From Ceriagrion tenellum (lineage: Eukaryota > Arthropoda > Insecta > Odonata > Coenagrionidae): a stretch of 64,000 bases of DNA. Position 1 is the stretch's first letter, and each line of letters starts with the position of its first letter. A program made the position numbers and the translations under genes. Below, in pieces: positions 10,011 through 23,507 of the stretch. The notes beneath the pieces were generated by a model. The model was not told where the DNA came from, ran no database searches, and worked only from the letters and a program-made list of their open reading frames with translations. The DNA lies in assembly GCA_963169105.1 (NCBI GenBank), contig OY720636.1, forward strand, positions 136,205,747-136,269,746, in the 5' to 3' direction.

Positions 10011-12433
10011 ATCACGATTTATGACTTTCCACGTTCACCACTCAATGCAAAATATTTTGTTAGCCATCGGTGCAAAGAGTACCATTTGGACGATTTTAGT
10101 ATCAAAACTTAGGTAGTTTTATAAATGAGTTAAGGAGATGAAACAATAATCATTAATAATATTGTATTATGTAAAATGTCGGAGAAATAAAGTTACCAAC
10201 AAATATTCAACTTTTATCATGAAGATTAAGGACAAATAATCGAATTTTGGAAAAATGCAGTCAATACAAGGTTTCTTTAATGGCATGATAGGCCTGTACA
10301 ATTTACATAGCATCCAAGAAGACTGCGGTAAATTACGCGTTAGGCCAGACAAATAACTGATATGTCATATATACTACGTTAAAAGCTTTGCTTGACTTAT
10401 TTCTTATAAGCACACAACTGTGGAGTCATTGCTTTGTCTGGCCATGTATAAGAGAAAAAAAGTATTCACATCAACAACTACTGGTAAATATAACTTGTAC
10501 GTCATTTATATTGTATGGCGTGAAATTGTCCGTATTTTATTTGAAAATATGAAAAATGTGTGACCCTCTTTCCATGTTATTTAAAAAATATATATGCAAC
10601 TTTTTTCCAAAATTCGATGATTTAATATTCATATCCTCATCTCATTTATCAGTATTTCATTCATCTATATTTCAGAGAGTATTTGAGCATAACGCAAAAA
10701 AGTTCCAAATGCCAAACTCTGCGGCGGCTGTAGGTGCTAGAGCTAGATAGATAAAAACTTTAAAAATAAGCCATGGTGCAAATTCCAGGAAAGTCCTTCG
10801 CTGCTCGATCGCACTATCCATATTTCCACACACAGTATCTTCAGTATACTTGAGTTGTCATTCCTACATACTCTAGATGGCAGGTATTCAAAGATCAAAA
10901 GTCCTTCAAAAATGTTTATTTCGAAATGTTAATTTAATTTATTAACCGAAAAGGTTATTTTTTCCAAATCGATTAGATACGTAGAGGAACATTAAACGCA
11001 TCAGGAATTCAGTGCAGAAAATAAAAAATGATGAAAACTCGTAAGAAAACAGAATCAGGAGATTCTCTGAGACAAAAAAGTGAAGCTCGTCATAGAAGAA
11101 TGAGAGCAAAAACTGAAGCATTTAGTGTAATTTAATTACACAGGCAGTACACCAGAAGCAAATAGGTATAGTAGCAAGTACATTAGGAGGAAAATTGCAC
11201 TAGCAAAAATATCGTTCAGCAGTAGGAAGGAGTAGATGACAGGGACAATGGGTAACAATGTGAAGAAGAGGATTGAAAGGGGTCAGAAACTTGGGACTCT
11301 GAGAAAAGAGAACGAGAATAGGCTATAATCACTCGAGACGTGGGAGAGGAGGAGGATGGAGTAGGTGCAGTGGATGGAAATAGAGACGAGCTAAGAAGTG
11401 CTTTGTATGGTGGGGTAGGAAATAAAACTTCTGAATGAGATCAAGGGAGTCATAGTAGTTGGCTGGAAGAGGTAATGAGAGGCGATGGGACTCTAAATTC
11501 TCCCTTTGACCGGAAAATACTTTAGCAAATGAAAGAGAAGGAGAACAAATAATTATTATTGCAGAGTCTAAGCTGCTGTTAGCCAACAAAATATAAGAAG
11601 TGGAACATAAGGAAGAAATCTGGCTGTCTAGGAGACAACGGTATTACTGGCACAGTAGTGACTTATTTGTGTTTGCCAAGGGATTTGTGTTTATTTGTGT
11701 TTGCCAAGGAATGAAGATTTTAAAAAAGTGTGTATTTTTCAAAAATATATTTGCTCAGATAAAATGTACATGCTTCTAAATATTTTTTTTGTAATGCATT
11801 AAGTACCATGCAAAATTCGTTATCTTTACATGGGCATGGAAAAATTAAGGCCTCCCCTGTCAAAGCTGTGTTGGGCGAGTCGCCTTTGGGCGCGCTCACG
11901 AGGTCTGATTGGCTCATTCAATAAACCACCCACGTCGCAACGCACATTCAATCAGACCCTCGACGTACTACTCGTACATATTCGACATCTCCGTGTGGGC
12001 GGAGTGACTTTTCAATATTTCCCGTTTCGTTATATGATTCAACTCCTCAATAAAAGCGAAAAAGGTGTTCTGCAAAAATCATTTATCACTTCCAACTGCC
12101 AATTTGGCGAATAAAAGTGACAAGAAGTCTCCAGGAGAATGATTCCATTTAAAGTAGTGATAGACTTACTCATATTATAAAGGAATCGCAGGGAACAAAT
12201 TTCTCTTCAATATAAGTGCTAAAGATATTATCCATAACTCCATGAGATTCAATGAAGCGTTTTGTTAGTGAAATCACTTACAGCCTTTGTACTGCTGAAT
12301 AAACATCAAATTATGGATTGTCCTAAAGACAAGAGACTCGGTAAAAGCAGAAAATGTATCCGCGGGGATGTAACCTTTCTAAAACATGTAATTACACATA
12401 CATCACATGACCAGCAAATGCTTTAGCCGCTTT
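10011..12433. other. Intergenic; purine-rich tract 11120-11540
   Basis: Mostly AT-rich with no gene. 11120-11540 is strongly G/A-biased on the plus strand and produces an 86-codon leucine/serine-rich minus frame of no known type. 11830-12110 is somewhat GC-richer with an unsupported 94-codon frame. Confidence 0.5.
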
Positions 12434-12535
12434 CCATCTATTGGCACACATCTGAACCACTGGACTTAGCAACTGAATCATACTTACGTAAGCGTAGTCA
12501 TTTATATGGCTAATAAACTTGCTGCACTTAAAACG
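12434..12535 (+). repeat. 102-bp direct repeat, copy 1
   Basis: CCATCTATTGGCACACAT through GCTGCACTTAAAACG is repeated at 12986-13087 with about five substitutions and no gaps. The two copies are 552 bp apart in the same orientation. The spacing would suit a short element with direct terminal repeats, but TG...CA ends and a primer site were not found. Confidence 0.9.
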
Positions 12536-12985
12536 TAAATGAAAAAACCTCGACTATCTTTTAGATTTTCCTATTGCAAGACAGTCACCATTCGACGTAT
12601 TATTTTTCCATGATCACTGTTACCTTTCCACAGAACCTTTTCATGCCATTATATCTGTGCCTTCACTTAAGGTTCATTATAGAGGGTTTATGTTACAAAT
12701 TGCTGAAAATCTGGCTGGAACAGTGAAAATCACTGCCATGTGAGCCCAAAAGTAAGGAATATGAAAATGAAGTGGAGTAGAATTATTTTTTTAGTGAAAA
12801 CAACATGTAACCATGGAAAGCAATATATAATATCTAAATACCAAATACTTCTTTGAATTTGACATTTTTGGTAAATCAGATGTAACTGTTAATTAGTAGT
12901 TTCCTTTGTATCGGATGGTTTTTGAAAAATATATACGCCCGCGCCATCAGTCATTAAGTGGAGAACGTATATCGGAGCTCCCTTG

Positions 12986-13087
12986 CCATCTATTGGCACA
13001 CATTTGAATCACTGGACTTAGAAACTGAATCATACGTACGTAAGCGTAGTCATTTATATGGTTAATAAACTTGCTGCACTTAAAACG
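12986..13087 (+). repeat. 102-bp direct repeat, copy 2
   Basis: Same-orientation partner of 12434-12535, about 95% identical by eye. It contains TACGTACGTAAGCGTAGTC where copy 1 has TACTTACGTAAGCG. The homology ends sharply on both sides. Confidence 0.9.
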
Positions 13088-16000
13088 AACGCCAAAGAGC
13101 GTAAGGAGTAGGTCCCTTAATATTTTTTCGTGAGTTTCCCATAAAATTCAATCAATAAGGTGATGTAAATACAAGAAAATATTCCTAGTACAACTAGAAA
13201 CCGATCCAATCAAACTTAACGCTAAGCGATATCAAAAACTCTTAAAATTCCAAGGGATTTCAGGTGGCCATTGCAATATATTGTGAATGAAATTATTTTA
13301 ATAACTGGGACATTCCTTTTCGCGACCAACCTATAAACGCATATTACCACCGATTGAATATCCTTCAACCTGTTTTAACGACTATACCCTGCTTTAAATT
13401 AAACTTATTGACTCATAATAATTCGCTTCTCCGTTAATATATTACGTGATTAATAATCCCCTCATTTTATTAAATTGGACTCTCCTTTAGAAGTTTTACA
13501 ACCCATTACGCCATCACCATCAATTTTGTAGGAGAATCCATGGATCAAGATATGCCTACTTCTTCCCAATTTTATACTACGTGCGTCGTTTTTCAACCTT
13601 AATGCTGCCGAGTACAACAGGTTGAAAATTTTGAATTAGTTGATTAGAACTTAAAGCACCTTTCCAATTTCCACCTTTTCGCAATTTTTGGCAGGGAGTT
13701 AAATTTATTTTTATTTATAATTTGTAATTTTCACTTCTTGAGTAGTTTTTCTTTTATAGGAAAATATCTTCCTCTTTCACAATTGTAGTAACAACCGTTC
13801 TTTCCAATCGGTACGTTTACATTATTTTATTGCAATCTCACCCCATTTAGGATGTCTTATTAAATGTATTATATTATGTCTTCTTACAAAGTTTCTTTTG
13901 ATAAAAAGATTATGAAAAAAATAGAAAAAGTTATGCACGGTAGTCTTATAAAATAAAATAAAACGGGAATACATTTTAGGTATCGTCACTTCCTTTCCAA
14001 AAATAACGATGGTGGCCTCTGATAACAAATGTACAAGGTCGACAGAATTTTAAAACGAAAAATGATTGCCTTTATTCAAAAATGAACACTATATGGTGTC
14101 AAGTGCGGCTGGTCCACGTTTGGTGTTTTATTTACTGCTCAGGATAGATATTGTAAACTTATTTTTTCACAGGTTCCATTGACTTGGGTCGCGTCCCTTC
14201 TGAGTCCGCTTTCTCGCTTCGAGGAGACCACGCGAACTGAACCAGTCGAGCGGAAGTTTTGAATGACGATGGTCCTCATCCATGGAAACGCAACACGATC
14301 CTCAGAGTTCGGTCTACTTCACCAGTTGCGCCGACCTTAACGAGCAAAAAAAAGGAATGACACACTAAATAAATAATTTCCATCTTAACTAAAACTCATT
14401 GATCGATAATTTTTTTAATATGACGAAGGGCTCTTCTTTGAAATTCAAGTTTTTAAAAAAATTACCGATGAGAGAGAGACACTCAAAGTTTATCGCTACG
14501 TGTTTCTTCATTCGGGTGGAACGTTTTTACGCGCTATCGTCCTATTTTTACAATGTTCATCGTACAGGTTCCACTCAGAGGATTATCCGGGGCACCGTAT
14601 TGCACTACACGTCGTTTTGAGAGTCAAAGCGATGTCCTAAAGGTAATGCCCTCGTTCCAAGAGAGGATTACTTTCAGTAATCTTATAGGGCCAAAGATAA
14701 AAACTTATTGTGATCGACTTATCAGCATGACATGCCGTTATCGAAACTACCCCATTCCATCTACACTCTTTAAATTGTCCTTATGCTTCTAGCTGAAGTT
14801 GCTGGATTACTAATTTCTTAAGTTTACTTCAATAGGTAACTTTATGGTCAACGCATGTATCTCTTCATCTGGATATATTTTAGCGACATAATAGTAAATA
14901 GGCGTGAGATAATTGCTAACATGCCACAAGCAATTCAGGAGTCCGCGAAAGACGAGAGGTGCCAATATATGAGTATACTTATATAAGACGTGTGCACAAA
15001 GGAGTGTTCCTCAAAAACTAATTTAAGTATCAAAACACCGAATGGAGTAATCTTTGGGGAGAAATACGCTTCCTTCACCGTTTTTAATTCTGAGAATCCA
15101 TCATGGATAACTCACGGAAAAGGAAATAATCGGGGTAATTCCACGTACACGCTGACCTATAAAATACGGATTATCTCTCTCAGCTCTTTGAATTTCCGGG
15201 AATAGTGTTGAAGTTGAACTAATTTAGAGTAATAGACAACAGTATTGCGAAGGGAATGCGTTATTTTTCAACCAACTTTTTCTGTTGTCCGCCGGAGCCT
15301 TATTAATTTTTGTGATCAGGATATCATAGACGATCGTAATTTTAGTTTCACTGAGACTTCGCGTCATCTGACTCTTTTCATCGCTGTATCAGGGTCAAAG
15401 GTCGATAAAGACCACACTTTCGGAGTTATAATGGTAATTTATTTCTCCAAACCCTTCCTAGGGCCCTTTTTGCAACGGAAAAACTATAGTCCGCACTGTT
15501 TAAGAAAGCTACCTCTACGTAACTTACTCGCGAATAGCGCTTAAAAATTCTCGAGGAATAAAGTCAATGAAAATCATTAGCGTGCATTTTATAAACTGAA
15601 AAATTCTCTTTAAGTTCACATCCCTTGAAAGACTGAGGCTAGTGAAGAGGAAACGAGCATGATTGTGATAAAGATTCGCACTTTTTACTCCAAGCAGCCG
15701 CCAATTACGATTCAAAAATAAAACTAATTAGTGAAAACAGAAATAGAAAACCTTCCATTGCTCCATCAAGAGTGGTCAAGAGAATAGCAATAATTACTGA
15801 CTGAAAAACGTGACTTTCTCAATATACTACACTTTTCGAATAAAAATGTCCTGAAGGGTTGCATGCTCATGGTCTGAAAACATTAAATACTTGTAAAAAC
15901 CAGTATGGACTCTTATATTTAAATTCTAAATACGTACGCATTGCCAGTAAATTGTAATCATGAACAGATTTTACCATAGAAACAGCGATAAACATTTACC

Positions 16001-17018
16001 TGTGTATCGTCTTTGATATCTACATCTAGCATGACGAATAAAAATTAGATTTGCAGCAAAGCCGTGCGAAAGATGAATTAGGTTAAATAAATAAAATATC
16101 ATTTTACATTATAAAATCATTAACATTTAGTTAGAAAATTGTTTAATAATAAACTGCATTGTATAAACTCAAATTTAACTCCACACGACTTAACTACGAT
16201 TTCATTTACGACCCTAAATGTTGAGTTTCACAATTTAGTTGGCTAAGCACAGAGAACGAGTAATGAAAAAACAGAAATCTGTGCAAATTTTTATAGGCAG
16301 CATGCATTTTATATGGATTTAATGCAATGGAATAATATTTAGTTTACCATTAAAAGTTAGCATAAGTGATTGAATATTTTAACATACTATTGATAGTGCT
16401 TTATGTTACAGAAGAAATTTTGTAATGTCCGGCAAAGTCAGTGTAGTACCAGTCAGAAAACAAAAATTATCATAATAACTTTCATTAATTTCAACTGTTA
16501 TCACTGACACAAATAATTATTTATAAACAAAATTGAAATTATTTTTTATTTTTTTACAGGTAACTTTGAGAATCAGATTTTTTGTTGATTTCCATATACC
16601 AACAATAGCAATTTCCGCTATTAATTAACTGAAATGTTTTTAATTCAAGAATGGCCTCCATACTTGTTGTGCTAACTAAGATAATTATTTTTAGTCTATT
16701 TATTCTATGGATGTAAAAATATTTTAACGATACTGTTCATAAAATAAAATATAAATTGAAGAAAGCATACATATAGTATCCATTATATGGATTGGCTCTT
16801 TGAGAACACCGTCATTTCGCACCTAAATAGCTATGGAGTTGTATATGAAATATTCAGAACGAGTATGCACTATTTTGGATTATAAAAACGAGAAATTGCT
16901 CTTCCCAGTGCCTCAAATTTCCTAAAGCTTCAAGTTAAAAAGATCTTTAGCTGAACATCAAATCCAAAACTTCATGAAATGAACGTAATTTTCATACCTG
17001 TCCCTTAAAAATGTTCGA
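13088..17018. other. Long intergenic or intronic stretch, no gene recognised
   Basis: AT-rich throughout. Frames of up to 99 codons (15245-15544) and shorter show no domains. 14150-14340 is somewhat GC-richer without a recognisable product. Confidence 0.5.
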
Positions 17019-17516
17019 ATGGAAATGAAAAACCAGGAAGGTTTTTTAAGAAGTGCTGAACATTCAGATTGGTGCGTCCTTCTGGGGGGTATTTACGGCG
17101 TTTTCAGCCAGCGAAGAAGCCGTTCATCCGCAATGTTATCCGGAGATAGGAGGGGGAGAGACGCAGGGGGCGTGCGTGGTCCACATCGATCGCAGATATA
17201 CGACGCATCCCGCACCGCAATTTCGTTCGCTGCACCGTCATGCATTCCACGGCAAGACAACGGCTGCTGCACGAAAAAAAAGAAGTATCAAGAAAAAAGA
17301 TGCGAGAAGGGGTGCCTCGGGGAAGAGCAGTTCTAGGATAGACAAGGCCGCCGATGTAAGACGAACGGTCGAAAGCCATAGAGAATAACAACAAAAGACG
17401 ACACGTTACACGCTACGACACGCTGCTGGACTGCGGACGAGATGAAATTTTCTTGCATCTTCGACGCAACATATTCGACATCTCAGGAGTCCTCACGGCG
17501 CCCGCGTAAATCAAAA
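17019..17516. other. CpG-containing patch with overlapping ORFs
   Basis: Three overlapping frames of 96-111 codons (17019-17336 and 17053-17388 plus; 17104-17394 minus) occupy the same DNA. The 111-codon frame ends in a basic, lysine/arginine-rich segment. No start context, splice sites or family resemblance decides between them. An unannotated exon or promoter cannot be excluded. Confidence 0.3.
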
Positions 17517-17789
17517 GAAATTCATTGTGCCACATTTTCGATTGTGTAGTTTAAAATATACTCAGCTTGCTACCCATGACATCTCTTACCTACTTATGAC
17601 CAAAAGTGTGAATAACAATTTACGTTCAATTCTTTTATTCTTTGAAACTCGAGAAACTTGAACTCCGAATTGGAATAATAGCATGGTAAGGTTCTTCTAA
17701 CCAAAGTAACAAAAGACAAGCTTTCCTAGAATCGAAACGAATGAAAAAATGAAACTAATGCGATTGTACATGCAAGGAGGTCATGATGA

Positions 17790-18215
17790 ATAAGCAAATG
17801 CTGTAATGCTGTGAACCAGTACGTAAAAATATTCGTGTAGAACGTGGCACTCTATGGATTAGAGGAATGGACCATGGGAAAAGCAGACCGGAAAAGATTA
17901 AAGAATTCAATAAATGATGTGGAGGAGGAAACTGAAGATCAAATGGATGGATAAAATAAGAAATCCAGAAGTTCACAGCAGAGAACGAGGAAAGGAGCAC
18001 ATAGATTACCGCAAAGTAAAGAAGAACCAGATAAATTGGACACCCCTTGAGGCGCAATGAGTAGGTGAAATATACAACTGACCAAAAAACGATGTCTAAG
18101 TTCCACGAGGTGGGCCAAGGGGAAATTACATAGGCCAAATTAAAAGAAAACCACATAAGTTTTATCAGGAAGTAATGGAACTAGCATAACATATAGAAGG
18201 ATGATGGGCTGTAAT
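17790..18215 (+). pseudogene. LINE reverse-transcriptase C-terminal remnant
   Basis: The plus strand reads, across frameshifts and stops, NVALYGLEEWTMGKADRKR and then, in another frame, IKWMDKIRNPEV. This is the segment after the polymerase domain of arthropod non-LTR retrotransposons, where the usual form is 'ALYGSETWT..KADRKR.....W..KI.W.DK.RN.EVL'. It is followed by a degraded stretch without a clear end. The same family recurs at 23508-23654, 23884-24115 with 29384-29451, 41110-41535 and probably 32690-33095. It is a dead 5'-truncated copy. Confidence 0.8.
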
Positions 18216-19079
18216 CAACCAACTTACAACTGAGCTACCAATGATTGCGGCAGGAGACTCCATCACCGTTGAGCTTCCTTAACAGCTGGTTAATGCTAAG
18301 GTGAAAGACTGAATGAAAATGCGATCAAGTATTCTTTTACTAATTATTTCCCTCAGTCAAATTGTCTTTTATGTCTCAAAAAGAAATATAAGCCGAAGAA
18401 CGACGTTTCTTAATAACGATATGCATGTTAATACCCGGGTAATATAACGTAAATCTTCATCTGATGTGTGAGGTTACGTCATAACTGGTGGGGAGGAACG
18501 GGAAGTGGAGCGGTGGAAAGCATTTTCCCCTTAAGGTAGAATAGATATTATTATGTAATAAATATTTGCTAAAATATTCATTCAATCCAAATAATTTAAA
18601 TCATTACAACAAGGTATGGGATACAGAAAAAGTTGAACAGAAATACAATGCTAATAAAATTGTATGATATAAGCATATTTTAAAGAAAAGGTCATATAAG
18701 CTCACCCTCGGGCCGAAGCAATAGTAATTTTGTACCTTGCGAGACAATCCAAGTTCTTTTTAAAAAATTAAATTTGACATTTTTTAAAGAAACTGGACAT
18801 ATATTTTTTAGGAACTTTTGGTATCTAGCTCTACATTGACTATCCGAGGCCCAATCAACTGATAGTTTGTATTATCCGAACATATGAGTCCTACTAATCT
18901 TTTAGTTTCACCATATCTGTAATAATCTAAATTCATTTATTACATTTAAATTTCTTTAGTTTTTTTAATTACTGTACAAAGTAGATGGAGCGTTATAATT
19001 TATCTCTAGTTTAGCCAATGTTCCTTATAAAAAGATATTCACTTTAATTAATTTAAGAGACTTCAAAGCTGCAAAGTAT
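18216..19079. other. Intergenic, nothing recognised
   Basis: AT-rich; no gene or repeat family recognised. Confidence 0.5.
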
Positions 19080-20420
19080 CATTTGGGTGACGCGTATTTC
19101 AACCCGATATCATTCGGAGAGAACTGGCGGTCGCCTTGGACCCAAAGGGACAATGTGGGGGGTGGGGAGGGGGATGGTCGAGGGGTACGGCAGGAGCAGG
19201 GGTACATCAAGGGGGCGGAGGAATGGGGAAGGAGAAGTCGCGGGCCGGATGGTAAAAAGAATGTGGGTTAGCGGGGGAGAGGAAAAGAAATCTTCGCTTT
19301 AAACTCGGGCGCCCGTGAACAGGCGAGCATCGCAATGCGTCTCTGGAAAGAGTGAGTGAGAGAGAGGGAGGGATGAAGAGAGGGGAAAAAGGATGGAAAA
19401 ATGGAAGATTTTTATTTATTTTTTGGGGACGTTTCGATGGAGGGAGAAAGAAAGGGTAGAAAAAAATAGGAGAAACCTGCGATGGATGTGCAAAAGGCTG
19501 TGGGAGCGAGGAAAAGAAACAAAGAGAACGTGCCGGGATGCATTGGGGATGGGGAAAAAAGAGCAGAGAGAGGGAGTGAGAGAAATAAAAAGGAACGACT
19601 ATTACGTATGTATTCTGAAAAAAGAGAATCACGAAATTTTTGCGAAGGAATTTAAAAAAAAAGAAATAAATGAGCCGAGATAAAAAGCGGGAGCCTTGGA
19701 AGGGGGGCGAGGCTGCGGAAATGAAAAGAGGAGAGGATTTGTGCGTTTCGGGCGAAGGGGAGAAAGGGGGAAGGGGGGGACTATGGGGAAGGGAACAGAG
19801 GGGGGCGTGGCACTTCTTCCGATAATCTCTCTTTCTCTCACTCCGTCATGCGTCCTCGAACAGTTTTGATCCGCTACCATCCCCGCCTCTCTCTCTCTCT
19901 CTCTGCCTCTCCTCGCCTCTCCAGCCTCTCCTCGCCTCTCCGCTCTCTTTTTGACGTTCGCCTGCAGGAACACTCGGAGCATCCCACCCGGATCCTTCGC
20001 TCCATCTCTTCCATTTTCTTTTCGACTGATGGGCGCGTAATCAATTATCCAGCCTCTATTCTCCTTCTCTATCTCTCTTTCTCTCCCTCTCTCTCTCTCC
20101 TTGATGCAGCAGCACTGCGCGAGGGACTTGCCTCTCCACCGTGTTACTTCGGCGAAATGCTTTTTTCCTTTAACTCGGACCATTTCCCCAATGCGGGAGT
20201 GTTTCCCTTTTCACGCAACCGTCTCTGCCTTTCTACCTCACTGAAAATATTACTACTTGTCCGCACGTGCAGGCCATTCGCAAAGAAATAGAGGTTTATC
20301 GTCAATCAAGGCGAGGGATGAGCCACGCATTCGCTCACAATCCCTCCCTCGGACGAAGAGGCGATCGAGAGAGAGAGAGGAATTTCCCAAATCTGGTACT
20401 TTGAAAGGCATACACGTCCA
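19080..20420. other. Strand-asymmetric purine block followed by pyrimidine block
   Basis: From about 19130 to 19800 the plus strand is overwhelmingly G and A. From about 19815 to 20250 it is overwhelmingly C and T, including (CT)n runs at 19887-19905 and 20080-20098 and a repeated GCCTCTCCTC unit at 19904-19950. Long frames arise on both strands here (184 codons minus at 19629-20183, 147 codons plus at 19848-20291, 141 codons minus at 19207-19632), but they are low-complexity R/E/G/S/P/L runs caused by the base bias and should not be taken as genes. Confidence 0.75.
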
Positions 20421-20500
20421 AAATGTCAAAACGAGCCAAATTTTCAAAGACTATTTTTCCACAGTGATTCTATGGGTGACAGCTATGACAGGGTCTGTGT

Positions 20501-21266
20501 CTGAACCGTCCTAGATAATCCCAATCGCGTAACTAAGGAGTCACGAGGTAAAACAACAAACGGTTAACGATTTTGATAGGTTTTTCCCCATTGAGGTAGA
20601 TTCACAGGGTAAAGCGTCATAAAACTGTAATTTTGCAATCAAAATATCCACCATATTGTTTTCATTTGTTATTTACTCCCTTTATATTGGATATTGCCGA
20701 GAAAAGGACGCGTTTGTGGTTATTAAGCAAGCTCTAACATATGCTGTAAAGTTTAGGTCAGTAACCCTTGAAACACATATTAATTACTACGAGCTACTGA
20801 TATTACTCGACTTTACTATGTTTTTCAATGGGTATATAACTAATTTAAGAAATAAAAATGCAGATGAATAATTCATTCATAAAGAATTAAGCAAATACTG
20901 ATTTATGTAAGTTATTGATGGAAAACAATGGATAATTGTAAACTGGTGCGTTAGCCTGTAAGCGCAAAGACAAATAGGGGAAATAAGACGGAAGACCACT
21001 TCATAGCTTCAAGCATTGACTACCATAACAAGAGCCCACTCCATATACCGCTATGGTTAAATCTTGAACGGATACTCGTATATTGTTCAATCCATCTCTT
21101 ATGGCGAAACTCAGCTCCATCAACAATATTTCCGCGAGAAACGCTGGATCTGGAAGGGTGTGTGAGACTTCTATGACTGGTTTAAACACATCAAAATCTC
21201 AAAGCCTTCCTCATTGTGCCACGCTACTCCGCAATTACGAGATCGGAATAATCTAGAGCTTTTCAA
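20501..21266. mobile_element. Inverted-repeat (MITE-like) element, family copy 2
   Basis: The left end CTGAACCGTCCTAGATAATC and the right end (minus strand) TTGAAAAGCTCTAGATTATT are inverted repeats that continue as CGCGTAACTAAGGAG / CTCGTAATTGCGGAG. Interior blocks such as CTCCATCAACAATATTTCCG and GACTGGTTTAAA match the copy at 7145-7443. This copy is about 470 bp longer internally (roughly 20600-21030), so 7145-7443 may be an internal deletion derivative. A 71-codon frame at 20656-20871 lies in the extra part; I do not recognise it. Confidence 0.6.
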
Positions 21267-23177
21267 GGACAACCCTCCTTAGGTGCTATTTGGTAAGGTT
21301 TCGTAGGCTCTAGGGTGACGCCATTTTAACCCCAGTCTATCGGAAGTTTCAAATGAGGTCACTCACAAATGGAGACTCGTCGGGGACTCTGACGTCCCAT
21401 CTACGGACTTTCCGAGGCTCGACCGTGTCGCATCCTTACTGAATGAGGTCCCAGAAGTGACTTGATGGGAGCTGCCGGTGTTCAAGAAGTAATTAGCCGG
21501 AGTATTTCTCAATATTACCTGAGGAGATGGGTATCCTTAACTGTATTCCTTTCCTTAACATTATCATAAGTGCCTCACTCTGACTATGGCGGCTTATCCC
21601 GATGTGATTCATATTTCCTTTTCGTTTTGCATAAGACTTTTTAAAAGAGGCTTCAACTCCACGGTCTGATTCATCACGATTAAGAATGTGAGTACATACT
21701 TCTGGCATTCCACATAAAGTTCTTCTCGGAAAAATTGAGTACATAAAATGACGCAGTAAGTTACGCTAGATTGTCTTGTTTAAGAGCAACTAAATGATTG
21801 CTCGAATCTGATCATAGAAAATTTTTGCCTCGAGAATATTGGGCAGTCTCCGACAGATGTATAGGCCAATCATTATAGCTTGTACAGACAGAACAGTGTA
21901 CAAGATGATAAAAGATGGACCATATAAAAGACAAGATTTAGATGAAAATAATAAAAAAAATTCACACACCGTTTTCTCCTGTTTTATTACTGCGTTCAAA
22001 GAAACAGAAAAGCGTGTTCGGTGTTTCTACTGAAACCTATAGATCAAATAGGGGCACATAATGAGATGAAGTGTAAAAATAAAAATACAGGCAAAATGAG
22101 CCGTTGCACAATAACATTTGTTAAATTTTTGCTCCAAAAATGCAAAAACCACTGAAAGTAGCCATTTTTCTATTAGAAATTGATCGAACAATTCAAATAG
22201 TATGTCCTCGTAAGTATGTGACGTATTAGAAGTTTTTATACTAAAGAAAATTCGCTCGGTATTGTAGGAGCAATATTTTTTGCACATTTATTTTTTTTTA
22301 ATAACCAGACGCCTCGTAAATTAAAATTCATACATCCAGAGGAAGGGAAAATTTTAAATACGAAATACGGTTTGGAAACCAGAATGTCAGATGTTTTACC
22401 CTCTGTCTTTCATTGAAAACATTTCAGCTTTCTGCCGTGGAAAATTATATTTAAAGTAGCTGTATATCCATCTCTTATAGGAATATCGTCTCTTTTATTT
22501 GAGCATGTAACAGATTTTTTGTAAATGTGAGACCTGTACCCATCGACTCCTTAATTCTGTTAAATGGAATAATACCTCAATTCCGTTTCATGGAATAATT
22601 CGGGTGGATCGGATGACCAGTTTGGGATAACATCATTACATAGTTCATTCAAAGGTGCTTGCTTTATTTTATGGGATGGGATTTAGAATGTTCTTCATAA
22701 AAAAGTGTCAACCAATCTGCCCTGTTGGAAACCTTTCATTGGGATATTGTGCAAATTATTGCCACACACCTAACTCAAGGTAAACAAATGATAATTGAAA
22801 TGAAATTTATAAATATTTATGTTTCGCCAAACTGTAAATAATAATATATTGGAGGTAACGTGGATTGAGTAACCGGCGGAACCAGAGATGAAATTATTAT
22901 GAATAGCCAAAATTTAACAGCGAGCATGAATTACGAAATGGGATATTCCCTCACATTGCCTCATTTCATTTTGTAATTTCGTAAGGATGCATTGTCCTGA
23001 TTATCCATGATAAAATATGATGTTGAATCAATTACCGAATTCTAACGCTCATTTTCCATAACTGACGGACCTGGAGGACTAAAAAAAAAGTAGCAGCCAG
23101 ACTTTCGGATAATTCTAACTATCAATTAATTGGACCTCTAATAATTATGAGGGATAACCAAATGAAAACCACAATTA
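21267..23177. other. Intergenic, nothing recognised
   Basis: AT-rich; short frames (60-86 codons) on both strands show no domains. Confidence 0.5.
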
Positions 23178-23422
23178 TGGACCCCAGAAGTCAAGGGGTC
23201 TAAGTGACATTGTTGAAAAAATAGGTTAGGTACAGGAATGGGATGTGAAAATATTAATCTTTTAGGTGGTAAAGGGAACCAAGTGATTTTCTTGACAGGT
23301 GCTGATATCTAGGGTAATGCCTCTTAACTACTTTGTGGCTTGTACCAAACGTTTTCAACTTTGACTTAAGTTTTCTCTAAACAATGGTTTTGTTACTTAG
23401 ACCCCTTGACTTCTGGGGTCCT
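23178..23422. mobile_element. 245-bp MITE with 28-bp perfect terminal inverted repeats
   Basis: GGACCCCAGAAGTCAAGGGG followed by TCTAAGT at the left is found as its exact reverse complement at the right end (about 23393-23421). CAATTA occurs on both sides (23172-23177 and 23423-23428), a plausible 6-bp target duplication. The interior has no coding capacity. The superfamily cannot be assigned from the ends alone. Confidence 0.85.
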
Positions 23423-23507
23423 CAATTAATATTTTTCACAAATTTTATGCAAGGGTAATGTTTGCTTCAGGGGTAATGTTTGCTTTAAGGGCTCAGTTCA
23501 GGGTAAA

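Noticed and set aside
17755..18156. 133-codon minus frame
   Set aside because: It is antisense to the LINE remnant at 17790-18215, which has clear family motifs on the plus strand.
19629..20183. 184-codon minus frame and overlapping 147-codon plus frame
   Set aside because: Both are low-complexity products of the purine/pyrimidine bias and (CT)n runs; they overlap on opposite strands and have no domain.
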